From assembly GCA_019614645.1 (NCBI GenBank), contig JABWDB010000006.1, positions 868,001-932,000 on the forward strand: a DNA stretch of 64,000 nucleotides, written 5' to 3'. Positions within the stretch are counted from its first letter, which is position 1; each line of letters opens with the position of its first letter. The notes beneath the pieces are model-generated. The model made no database searches, was not told where the DNA came from, and saw only the letters and a list, made by a program, of their open reading frames with translations. Source of the DNA: Stratiolaelaps scimitus (taxonomy: Eukaryota > Arthropoda > Arachnida > Mesostigmata > Laelapidae). The position numbers and the translations under genes were made by a program. Below are positions 38,830 to 49,305 of the stretch, piece by piece.

Positions 38830-40580
38830 TGCGAAATATTACAACGCTTAAGTTCTCGTATTAAAAAATAAGATAAAAAGAGCAATCACCAAAGTATTTC
38901 ACAAGGTTCTTCGAGGTGATATACCTTCAAAACATATCACAAAGTCATATTGAACAAGATAATTACAAGTGGTTTACTGGATTTGGGTCAGCCTTTTTTT
39001 TTATTTCGAAAGCAAATTTCTTAACACAGGTGAGAGACCGAATCTCTCTAGGCAAAGAACCCCAGATTGACGGCAAGCGGTAAGCGAGAGTATGGCGGCT
39101 TGATTCTTTAATAGCCAGAGGTGTCATGAACACTGTCGCTCTACGAGCAGTTCGTTTGGTGCAGGCTTTCATCGGAAGAGCAGCGTCTGTAGGCACAATA
39201 CCCTTGTGTATCTTGAAAGCAAGAAGAGCGACGTGAATTGAGTGCAATGTAGTCAGCGATGGAAGGTCAAATTTCACTAGGACGTCTGCAACCGAGTCTC
39301 TTCGAGTTTTACCAGTAATAGCTCGGAGCGCGTCATTCTGTATAATCTCCCCTCTCTGAAGTACATTTTTGTAGCCTCCACCCCAGACTGATATACCATA
39401 GCTGAGTAGAGGTACCAGAAGGGCTTTGTAAAGGTACACCAAACCTTCTGTAGGGATTCCAAGCTCTCTAAGACGACGCAAAGAGGCTACTACAGCGTAG
39501 CACTTTGGCAATACGGAACTTAAATGATCCTTCCATCTGAGCTTTTCGTTCAAAACCAAGCCCAGGCATCTGACCGTAGGAGACCACTGCATTTCAATAT
39601 CACAGAGACGCTGATGGCCGATCGCAATGTTCCGTTGTGGTGAACGAAACAGAGTTATATTCGTTTTGCTTGCATTAATGGCAAGACAGAAGCTCTCAAA
39701 CGTTTTTACGATGACGTCTACTTTACGAAGCGCCTCAGAAATGTCCTGTTGTGCCCTTTCCGGCCGCACGCGAAACAATAGAGTGGTGTCATCCGCGTAG
39801 GCGATTGTTTTACAAAAACCATCTTTATCAATTTTCCGTAGAATAAAATTTATGAGTATTATAAACATGTAAGGTCCAAGAATGGATCCCTGCGGTGTCC
39901 CTAAGTTAACCTCTTCCCAAGTAGATTCTACCAGACCAACTTTTACTGCTTGTCTTCTACCGGTGAGGTACGAGCGGAACCAGTTTACAACCATATCGGA
40001 GCAGCCAGCACAGGATAGGGCTTCAAGAAAGAGCGTATGCGAGAGACAATTGAACGCGGCTGATACATCAAGGAATACACCGAGGCAGAGATTGTTCCGT
40101 TCAATAGAATCATTGATTTCTTGCCATAGATGCGCTAAAGCCAGCTCGGTCGAACGTCTTCTACGAAACCCAAATTGAGAAGGGGAAAAGAAATTTGTCG
40201 AATCCAAATGAAGTTCAAGTCTCCGCTTCGCCAATTTCTCAATTACCTTGGATAAGTAGTCTACAAGAGAGATTGGCCGATAATTTCCTGCTAATTTACG
40301 GTCACCCTTGTTTTTGAAGAGGGGTATGATAGAAGCATCTTTAAGTTGGCGGGGAAACACTCCACCCTCAAAAGATAGGTTGACGATGTGTGCTAATGGC
40401 CGTGCGAGATGCTCTGATGACAACTTCACCAACCGATTCGGTAAACCTAGAGCTCCACAACTCCAAGTGGCCTTCGTCGACTCCATTGCCGACTGGACCT
40501 CCTTGACACCAACACGTGCCATTTTTGTTTTTATCTTACTGTGGGCTTGTTGAGTTTGTCGACTACCGGCGAACTGTTAT
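38830..40580 (-). mobile_element. 5'-truncated non-LTR retrotransposon (LINE)
   Basis: This is the element carrying the reverse transcriptase ORF at 38963-40522. It has no endonuclease ORF upstream; the open frame begins with a TAA about 50 bases before the first ATG, just where the RT domain starts. That fits 5' truncation during target-primed reverse transcription. The 3' UTR contains CGAGAACTTAAGCGTTGTAAT and an AATAAA at about 38820. The left boundary is uncertain because the tail merges with AT-rich DNA. Confidence 0.8.
38963..40522 (-). CDS. reverse transcriptase of a LINE, 519 aa, uninterrupted
   Basis: A non-LTR retrotransposon reverse transcriptase, which would copy its own RNA into DNA at a nicked target. 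The RT fold can be followed from its first motif (GVFPRQLKDASIIPLFKNKG, then YRPISLVDYLSKVIEK) through motif A (LDVSAAFN, catalytic Asp152), motif B (GTPQGSILGP) and motif C (YADD, Asp244 and Asp245), then thumb-like sequence and a C-terminal region with LLSYGISVWGG typical of Jockey/CR1-like elements. The three catalytic aspartates are present; the second Asp usual in motif A (AFD) is Asn here. No endonuclease is attached, so it is a truncated copy that could not retrotranspose on its own. The intact frame suggests recent insertion. The clade call (Jockey/CR1 group) is from motif memory and is moderate. Confidence 0.9.
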   Translation of the reverse strand: MARVGVKEVQSAMESTKATWSCGALGLPNRLVKLSSEHLARPLAHIVNLSFEGGVFPRQLKDASIIPLFKNKGDRKLAGNYRPISLVDYLSKVIEKLAKRRLELHLDSTNFFSPSQFGFRRRRSTELALAHLWQEINDSIERNNLCLGVFLDVSAAFNCLSHTLFLEALSCAGCSDMVVNWFRSYLTGRRQAVKVGLVESTWEEVNLGTPQGSILGPYMFIILINFILRKIDKDGFCKTIAYADDTTLLFRVRPERAQQDISEALRKVDVIVKTFESFCLAINASKTNITLFRSPQRNIAIGHQRLCDIEMQWSPTVRCLGLVLNEKLRWKDHLSSVLPKCYAVVASLRRLRELGIPTEGLVYLYKALLVPLLSYGISVWGGGYKNVLQRGEIIQNDALRAITGKTRRDSVADVLVKFDLPSLTTLHSIHVALLAFKIHKGIVPTDAALPMKACTKRTARRATVFMTPLAIKESSRHTLAYRLPSIWGSLPREIRSLTCVKKFAFEIKKKADPNPVNHL

Positions 40581-40659
40581 AACCGATTGGGTCAAATCAC
40601 CGTAGGGTGTTAATCTCTAACAGAAAGTAAAAACCCGAGGGTTTTCAATATCTAAGATT

Positions 40660-41848
40660 TTTTAATATGAGCTAGAGGTATGCACCTCTTTTATTTATAC
40701 ATAGGTCCCAGAGTTCTGGCAGCCTTTTAACGGGTAGGTATGCACCATTTTCATTACCATTTATAACTTCGTTATTTGATGCCTCTTGGAGTAAATTGAT
40801 GTTTGCATACCTTTTGCCACCTATAGCCCTTTCTAATCGATGGAAGCAACCATAGTCACAAGGGCTTAAATCGGGAGAATAGGGGGGTGATGCCATCGCT
40901 CAATCTTTGGCTCTAAGCCAGGACGTAATTTCATTGTTACGATGTGCCCTAGCACTGTCATCGAGCAGCCACACTCGGTAGTTCCTATTGCCATGCCAAT
41001 TATTCATGAGTCCCTTTAAGAACTCGAGATATCGAGCCGAGTCCATTTTTTCTTTTCAGCCCAAAATCTCGTAGTAGCAAATTCCGTTGAAATCCATGTC
41101 AAGTACTACCATTACTTTAGGCTCGAATCTATTTGGTAGTGCTACCGCAATTGCCTGTACACCTGGTCGTAGCCACTGTTTCACTTGATCTTTTTCCCGT
41201 CCCCTATGCAGGCTAACCCACGTTTGGTCCACTGCAGCAGTATGATCTAAGCGACTCTTTTGCTGCCTATATATCTTCAAATTGCTTCGCGAACACTCCT
41301 CACGCTTTTTCAGTTGGCCAAGACCGAGCTAATGAGGGACTCATTTTCTTTTTTCTGCATCTCCAGATTATTTTTAATAAATCGACGACATGTTTCACGA
41401 GGCACGCCAATTTTAGCCGACAAAGTCGTTAATGACCAAGCCCTAGTTTGCTCAAAAGCTTTTTCGATTATCTCGATCCGTTTGTCGTACTGAGATTCGG
41501 GAAAGGGTGGACGCCCTCGATGTTTATTAATGTCGCAGCAGCCTTACCTAAACTGCGCACCCCAACGGCACACCTGCCGTCGATGCAGGGCATTAGGACC
41601 GTGCACGCTAACCAACCTTCGATGGATTTCAGCTAGACATTTCTTCTTTTGAAACATGAACCTGACACTTTTCTTGTGAAAATAGAAGTCTGAGGGACCT
41701 GCCTTGGCGGTTGCCATTTCTAACGCCCAACGAAAGCCGAATGCTAGCGACCTTTGCGCCGCCTGCTTGCTAATTGTTGTGTCTCACTACCCGCCAAGTT
41801 TGAATTCAAACCGGCCAAGAATAAGAATTCTTTTTTGGGTCAACCTAA
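40660..41848 (-). mobile_element. mariner transposon copy 1, nearly full length
   Basis: The right end is a terminal inverted repeat, which read inward on the minus strand is TTAGGTTGACCCAAAAAA (plus 41831-41848), followed by TA at 41849-41850, the mariner target. Inside lies a transposase pseudogene. The left TIR is not visible; the sequence beyond the transposase stop at about 40672 diverges from copy 2 within about 20 bases, so this end is probably lost. The element abuts the LINE. Confidence 0.8.
40672..41717 (-). pseudogene. mariner transposase (DD34D family), disrupted
   Basis: The frame begins at an ATG (41717) with MATAKAGPSDFYFHKK and the N-terminal helix-turn-helix (KKCLAEIHRRL, RRQVCRWGAQF), the linker GRPPFPESQ, a second HTH (SLTTLSAKIGVPRET), the first catalytic Asp (VVLDMDFNG), the second (LDDSARAH region) and the third in PPYSPDLSPCDYGCF, ending CINKRGAYL and a stop. 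Length matches the usual 345 or so residues of a mariner transposase. Lesions seen: an in-frame stop after the first HTH, breaks around 41,270, and a stop with frame change just before the PPYSP motif. It cannot make a working enzyme as it stands. Confidence 0.85.
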
Positions 41849-41849
41849 T

Positions 41850-42145
41850 ATATACCAGAGTATATTTAATGACAAGATAGAAGGACACTTACTGCTTGAG
41901 CCATTTTTTGAGGTTGTTCACCTTTTTGTTGTCGATCGAGCTAACAAACAACATTATAAAAAGAATAACATACAGACCTTTGGCGGGCCCGACAACCTTC
42001 AAGCCAGCAAGGAAGTTATCTTAGACCTGTCGCTACTGCAGGCGACAAACGAGCAGAGATCTCTTTGCCATACTCGTCCATTATTAGAAGTGCAGTTGGG
42101 AACCATGACCACTTAGGCAGGAGGGGGACATACAAGATAGTATAT
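41850..42145. other. spacer between mariner and IR-A 3' end
   Basis: No gene. The TA next to the mariner TIR begins it, and it ends at the target-site duplication of the retroposon at 42157. An open frame at 41754-42116 overlaps the mariner TIR and has no recognisable features. Confidence 0.5.
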
Positions 42146-42156
42146 ATTATCTAAAT

Positions 42157-42323
42157 CGCATCTTTATTCAAACATACAGTAGGTCGGAATTTCTAGGGAT
42201 TATGGGGGTGGGGGGAAGGGGGGGGGTGAGGACGACAATGTCCCGAGGAAGGCGATGGCATTGCCTCTCTGCACAGCGAGGGACAGGCGCTGCAGGAGGA
42301 AAGAGCCAGCGCGCTTGTCTGTC
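42157..42323 (-). mobile_element. short retroposon, longer copy, 11-base TSD
   Basis: A 167-base insert is bounded by identical 11-mers ATTATCTAAAT at 42146-42156 and 42324-42334. In the minus orientation it runs GACAGACAAGCGCGCTGG, CCTCCTGCAGCGCCTGTCCC, a GC-rich middle, a long C-rich tract, ATAATCCCTAGAAAT and GAATAAAG at the end. The second copy (50440-50582) starts 24 bases later and shares the rest. Target-site duplication plus 5' truncation of one copy indicate LINE-driven retroposition. AATAAA at the 3' end suggests an mRNA-like parent. It lies downstream of the IR-A stop codon in the same orientation, so it may now supply that gene's polyadenylation signal (inference). Confidence 0.8.
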
Positions 42324-42524
42324 ATTATCTAAATATGTATTCTTTTGCGTGTTTGTACTAACGAGAGAGTTTATAAATGTAATACATTTTAAAGAAATAG
42401 AAAACCCCTAAGATTCCAAATGGATGATGTGGTGCTCTAATCGATTCTGTTCGACGAAGTATCGCGGCTCAAGAGAGTAATCCCTTGCTAAGTGATTCTC
42501 TGTTAAATAGCAAATGGTAGTACT

Positions 42525-45500
42525 TCAGGTGGTATAATACTTTCGCGTATGATACAGCATGACTTCTAGGAGAAGTGTCGCAAGCGAAAGAGCGTACAAT
42601 CCGGCGCAAGCTACCGCAACCCCTTCGAGCTCTGTCACCGTGAGGGCATTGTCACTGGAGCTGGTTGTTCTCGCCTTGTTCGTATAAAACTCGTCCTCGG
42701 TAGCACCAAGCATGAAGGGATGAATCCAGCGGCTGGGCATATCGATCGTCCACTGAAAGCTAAACAGAGTGGCACACAAATGGGAGTTTCATTAGAATCT
42801 TGAGGGTCCGAAGATCCGATTAGAGGCGACAAACTGACTTTCAAGTAGCAACATATAAAGCGGTGTCTCAGATCACAAGGTCCGGACCACATGGTGGGTT
42901 CCTAAAGATAGTACAGCCCCAATTTTGAACTCTCTGGGCATCAAATGCCGCGATGCGCATGTTGTACATGTGAATTACGGCGATACTCCAGTAATACCTA
43001 CTACTGTTACAGGCGCAATAATGTGTGAGTAACACGTAACGAGTGTACGAACCGAGTCAGCGCCTCAGCAACGAAACTGGGATCGAGACTCTTCGAAAAG
43101 TAGCTCGAATATAGATATTCCATTGCAGGCTCCGACCCGCAAAACAGCCACGCCTTGCCCTTATGCCGTCTAAACGACGGCGCTAAAAAGAGCTTCGAGG
43201 TGATGCAACTGAAAACAACAGAATATTAAATGCACTAAAGGTTGCTACACTCGTTTTGGGGGGTTAAAGCATAATAATGTACGAGGATGATAAAACATAG
43301 TCGCAAACACATAGATGTCCAGCAGACGCTTATTGCGCAAGAATACGAAATTAGATCTAACAGACAAAGATGCTCTATGCATTTCTCTCTCAAAACAGGC
43401 ACCCCATGCCCTAATCGGCAAACATTGTTAGTCGTTTGTTTCAAAAAGTGATCGAGCACTGTCGCCTTCTTAGCTGATTTCTTTCGAACGGTGACATATT
43501 TCCAATACACAACAAATGAACACTCGGAGAATCGCGGTGTTGCCTGTCAGCGGTCCCACAAACGCAATCAAGCATTTGTGCGAAGCGAGCTAACAGACTA
43601 ACCTGAAGAAGTATGCTGCGGTCCCGTTCACGGCTGCATCCATCGATTCCTGCGACAGCAGATTCTCATGGGTGCATAAGCCCATTCGCTCCGCTCGTTT
43701 GTAGATTGTCCGGTATCGGGGATCATCAACAGACTGTAGGATCGCTTGTAAAAAGGGACAGGTCTCGTTTAGGGCTCGAACTCTTCTATGTGCGTAAACT
43801 TGTGCAAGTTAGACAAAATGCAAGTACAGCGGTGCTTGACGTTTCATTGCTATTGACGATCCGTAGCACCGTCGGCGTGCAGGAGATTGCATGCTTATGA
43901 TGCCACAGATGCTTGATCGAAGCATACGGATTATAGTGATTAATGACATTAAGGATATTGATCATAGTGAATATCGTATCGCTTGTTGGGATCTGTATTG
44001 ACGTTGTCAAGTTACTGAGAAGTTTCTAGATCAAGCATACCAGGTGCAAAAAAATTGATTAATTCCCCAAAATCGTATTAATGAGAAGACTAGCCACACG
44101 GATCTTAAATTTTGGCGAATGTGATACCCTCATTAAACACACGTTCGCGAGGTACAATTTTTGCCCAAAATATTTGAATAATAAATAGTTTCGGGAAGAA
44201 TTATTATTGTCAAAGCATAGCGGCAATAAATAAGGGTCGCTTCCATTCATTTTATTTCGACGGTGCCAGGATCAAGCGTTGTCGTCACTCGATGTGAGTG
44301 CCTGTGTGTGATCCATCCGATTTCAACGGGAGTCGAGAGAGCTGGCTGTTCTCTATGGACCTCTGTTCTCCTACATTATTTTTCACTTGCACCCAATTGT
44401 TACTCATTCCCATGAATCTGTTTCTCATATATTTGTTATAAAAAAACGCACCTACGAAAAACGATTCATTACACATTGCTCCACGTAATTCATTTGTTAA
44501 TTGCGTGCATGGCAAGGAGCAAGAAGCACTCGAAAATAGAACGATCGCAGAACAACGAGGAAGAGATAATTTCTTAATTAAGCCCATTTAGATGAGATAA
44601 GCTGGAACACGCCGATTGATAAGCGAGGACAAGAAGTGCCCGCAAGAGAGAACAGATATCGACCGAAGCGAAATCGCCCGAACAGCTTTCCAATCGTGGC
44701 CGGAATCTGATGGCTAATATGCAATAAATCGGGTAGAAGCGGCCACTCGGTGCCGGTAATACAGCACCTTATCATTCTACATAGGAAACAATCCACATTT
44801 CTCTATAATACAATGTACAGCATGTCCCAGATATAAAGATACAAAATGGCACGTACCCTCAGCATGTTTGTGATTAAGGTTCCTTCTGCGGCAAGTGGCC
44901 TGACCTGAGTCGCATCCGCCAAATCCTGGAGCGTCTCAATTCGAGACGTCGGCGACTTCACCATGATCGACGCCTGTTCGAGGATATCAGGCGTGAGTCT
45001 TTGTGGTTCTAAGTGTCCTGTCACAGATACTTGATCGACGCAAGCATGCGATTTCACCATGTCATTACCAAATCGTACGTCAACCGCAAATTGTTTCGAT
45101 ACAACGAAATGCGCAGGTACTCCTTTTTGGCACTTTCCGTTAGTAAACAGTGGATTTTCGTTTAAGGAAAGTGGACTTTAGGTTAAACATAGCAAGACGC
45201 GCGGGTTGCCGGACCCAGAATACTACAAATTGTCAAAAGCTTTGATTGTATGCGAAAGTTAAATAGAAGATACATACGGTATTTAAACGAAAATGCATAC
45301 TTGTCTTATTTGTCAAGTATACGTTGGCTGTTGACTTGATACTTGTGCTCATGCACGTGTGTGTGGACAGCAGATTGCGGCCAGCCTATGCGGATGCCTT
45401 TCTGCACTCATGGGATATTAAGGAAAAGCTATTCCCGGTCTGATCCATAGTGGGGACTGCATACAAAATCCTTTGCTATTTTGTCCGTCGAATTTAGTTA

Positions 45501-47662
45501 CAACTATCGGCGATAGATTCTCGTTAGCGCGTCACGTAGATCTGAAGGAGGATCTAGTTCGTCGGTATGTTTCGATCTAGCCTGCAATGTCAGTATCACC
45601 ACTTACCATAATGATTCCTGAGAACGTAATTGTCATAACCGTCTCCATAAGTGCGAAGGTGGCTAGAGCCAGACGAGACGATGAACCTTGAAGGAGTACT
45701 GGCTTCGAGGCTAAACGCAGTTAATTACAGTAGACTTACATTAGGCTATATTTTATTCTACTCAAATTGGTGAAGTGGACTTGATGGAATCAGCAAGCTT
45801 TTCTAACGAACAATGTTCTACTGATTGAGTCAAAATTATCGCCACCTCGAAGGCATGATGACCATGTACTGATTCCTCAGCACGTTTGTAGTCCCTTAGT
45901 TATTCCCTATCGGATTTATACGCTATGGATGGATTATAACTAAACAAATGTAACATCGAGGTAATTAACAGGTTGCTGGAGAGGGTCCAAGGATGTTCCG
46001 TGCACACGTTAAAATGCATTAACAAATATTTGTTTATATTAAAGAACTGGTAAAATTTCTTACCAACACTAAATATCCCTGCCAGAGTTGCTGTGACAAG
46101 ATTGTAGAAGTCATATCTGTACCGTAGAGGTGTCCAAGCTGAATGATCCTTGGCCGCGTGCACCGTTGCCTCCATCAGCACAATGGCCAAAGGCACAAAC
46201 AGAACAACCAGCATAAGCATAATGTATCCCAGAGCGTCGATCATACGAAAGAACGAACTCGAATCAATCGCGTGCGTTGTTACAATCGCCGTAATCGGAA
46301 CGAGGCCGTCGACGACAGAAACTGGCGTCGTATGGAACTTTCCTACGTCAATTTCGATCATTCCGAAAGGTCCAGAGCCGATGTCAGCTCGCTAGATTAG
46401 ATTCAAAACGAGATTCAACGTGGAACATCATAGTACTGAATATTCGGATGTAGTTGAGATACTACAAGAAAATAGCCCAACGCAAATATATTATACTTGG
46501 TTATTATACTTGAATCATGTATATAGTGTTATATTATTCGTATATATAAGGATGACAATAAACCTCTTCATTCACGGTTTGTGTACTCTGCCCCGAGAGA
46601 TAGATTTTCTTTAGTGTGACGATACTGACCGATTAGTCTGACGTACTTAATTTTGTCCTGTTATTTGATCGAAGCCTTTCAGTTGAAAGAAGTTCCTGAG
46701 TCATCGTAATCGTACTCTGGACAATACGTACCTTTAGGTCTCTATCTTCACAGACGTTATCTAATACACTGCATCACTTGTTCCAGATGAGGTTGTAAAC
46801 GTTGATACAAGAGGCAAATATATTTTCCACTTTAAACTTGTTACGTGCATGGTCAAAGATCTGCTTCAATAAGTCCCTCAATAAGGACGCATTACTGAAT
46901 ACTTGACTTCAACTAGACTATGTATAAACACCATAAGCATGCGGATAATATACAGAAAAATCAACGAACCCCTGACATGATGTCACCCAGCTGACCAACG
47001 CACGTTCCATTAGTCAAACAGATGCCCCAGTTCTGGGGATCCCGCGGAAAGAGAAGCTCATAGGTGACGTTCATCGATGTGAGAATCGCGTGGAGAGGAG
47101 CGCCAACATCTCCACCCAGCCTACCCGGTGTCGGATACATGACCAGATAACTAAACTGGAAAAGCAAGCAAGACTACGTGATTAAATTACAGGACTTGAG
47201 GGACGAATCAAAATAGAAGATACTGTAGCTACTAGATCGGAGACTGTGCATCGTACGAAACATGACTTAATCTATCTAGGAGATTGAAGCAAACATTTCT
47301 TTAAACGGATGTCAACTCTCGAACGAAGAACAAATAGCTTGCCTCACGATAAGGCATACATAGGTAATCATTTTGAAAAAAAAGCACGTATTATGTCTAT
47401 GGAAACATGAGTAAATATTAAAATACCGGTAAGGTTGAGATGCGGACATGCATCTTGACCCGGGCGCTGGTTCCACTGTGTCTAAAAATTCATCCAGAAC
47501 CGCTTTGGATAGGAAATGCGCTTACACCAAGGCAACTACAACGCAATACCAAAAGAGATCTATGAATGAGATTGAATTGTATATGGGCTGCTTGTAATTG
47601 ATTCGCTGATAGATCAAATTAATCAGGATCCGGCAACAAATGAAATCAGATAACGTCAACAT
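42525..47662 (-). CDS. ionotropic receptor-like gene IR-A, nine exons, 482 aa
   Basis: Predicted ligand-gated cation channel subunit of the plasma membrane, divergent ionotropic receptor type. Exons (plus coordinates, read right to left): 47662-47526, 47481-47427, 47155-46970, 46391-46064, 45710-45607, 44973-44857, 43733-43603, 43208-43053, 42759-42525. All junctions are GT-AG and phases agree throughout. Features: S1 half (MHVRISTLP to SGRADIGSGPF, residues about 56-170), M1 about 179-201, pore helix about 212-234, pore-lining helix 248-271 ending TITFSGIIMA (position of SYTANLAAF in glutamate receptors), S2 half 272-448, last helix 450-473. There is no large amino-terminal domain. The Arg that binds glutamate after the ADI..GPF motif is not present, so the ligand is probably not glutamate. 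The start is the first ATG of exon 1; a further upstream exon is possible. Splice sites were chosen by eye and need transcripts. Confidence 0.85.
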
Positions 47663-49305
47663 GTTTTCTGAGTCAACAGTGAAGTGGACGATTACTTTTG
47701 GTCGATTCAATTAAAATTTTCCCAACTATAATTGCAAATATTGATGATTCAAGGAGGATCTTGCCAGTCATGCTGCTATGCTTGTCTGCGATATCTTAAG
47801 TTGTGTATATATGTCCTGCGTATGTTTTACGATGCTGCGCTCGTGAGTAGATTTACATTTAATATCGATCAGTTGTGTTGTCGTTCAACCAATGCTCTGA
47901 GACGATCACAACTAACAAGATCGCGTGCGAACTACATTAAGGAGACAAATATGCAGTGTTAGGTTATTCGATACGCTTCTTGCATCTATAGGTTGTAGTA
48001 GCTGTGACAACTAATGTGGTCCGCGGCACAGTTACCACTGTGCAGAAAAGAAGGCGCCGTAGACCCCCTGTGTGCGTCATAAATACTGCGTGATTACATA
48101 CACGGGCCTTTCTTCAGACACCCTACTAACCACAGTAGTCGTTTATGGACGGGAAGCCGACAGAGGTCCTAGAGAGGAAGTCTGGGGTAAGAGAGAAGGT
48201 TTCTGTGTCGTGCTCGTGGCTGGGCTTGTACACATCTCATCTCTCCCTTACTGAAGGACTGCGCTAAACGATACCGGGCGGTCACCCCGCTTTTTTAAAA
48301 AAGAACCACAAGATTTTATGCCAATATATATAATAGGTGCTATGTTGAAATTCGGACCTGCATCTTTGATTAGACTCTGCCTCGCCCCTTGAACACTCTC
48401 TATTCGAGGGTTTGGTCTCAGAGGCCAATACACCGACGAATGCACATGCATTACGGCTCATAGATAGCATAGATCTATTCGTAAAAGTGACCCTGTCATG
48501 GGGGTTCACTTGTCATTGATTTATTGACATTAATCAGTATCCAGCGTCACGACATTGAGCTGCCGAGCTTCCTTTAAATTGAAAAATATTTGTTCGCCAA
48601 ACGTTCGGCGTTTAAACGCCGTTGAACTGGACTAGCTATAAGGTCATCTGTGGGCGTCTATGGTCGTCTGTCGCAAAACCATGCTTTAGTAAATAGTAAT
48701 GTATCTAACATTGTTAAAAGGGAAGAATGCAAAGCAGCGAGCTCAAGTAAATGATCGTCCGAGGTAATAAATCACGTATCTAAGAAAGCTGTCTCAATGA
48801 ACGTCAAACTTCGACTCTAAACTATTGAGCATCGGAGTGGTACTTTCGCGCTTAATACAGCATGGCTTCTAGGGGAAATGTTGCAAGCGAGAGTGCATAC
48901 AATCCGACCCAAGCTGCACCAACCCTTTCGAGCGAAAGTGCAAATTTTGTTTCATAGCAGGATACACGTATAGATGCAAGAAGCGTATCGTATAACCTAA
49001 CACTGCATATTTGTCTCTCTAATGTAGTTCGCACGCGATTTTGTTAGTTGTGATCGTCTCAGAGCATTGGCTGAACGACAACACAACTGATCGATATTAA
49101 ATGTAAATCTATTCAAGGGCGCAGCATCGTTAGGTAAAAAAAACATACACAGGACATATATACACAACTTAAGATATCGAAGACAAGAATAGCAGCATGA
49201 CTGGCAAGATCCTCCTTGTATCATCAATATTTGCAATTATAGTTGGGAAAATTTTAATTGAACCGACCAAAAGTAATCGTCCACTTCACTGTTGACTCAG
49301 AAAAC
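47663..49305. promoter_or_regulatory. shared upstream region of the divergent IR pair
   Basis: The proposed start codons of IR-A (minus) and IR-B (plus) face away from each other across about 1.64 kb. The outer parts of this region are in the inverted repeat and nearly identical, so both genes probably carry the same proximal promoter; the middle 970 bases are unique. I see no clear TATA box at a sensible distance. Each arm also has a conserved short frame starting MTGKILL (for IR-B from 49198) that resembles a signal peptide but has no matching splice phase. Confidence 0.4.
48842..48933 (-). pseudogene. fragment of a third IR-like gene (last exon)
   Basis: The minus strand encodes LERVGAAWVGLYALSLATFP then LEAMLY and a stop, aligned with the last transmembrane helix of IR-A and IR-B (LEGVAVACAGLYALSLATLL). 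A TAA replaces the CAT codon that follows LMLY in the others. Only about 30 codons are recognisable. It sits in the spacer between the two genes, so the locus once held at least three copies or the duplication breakpoint captured a gene end. Confidence 0.8.
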
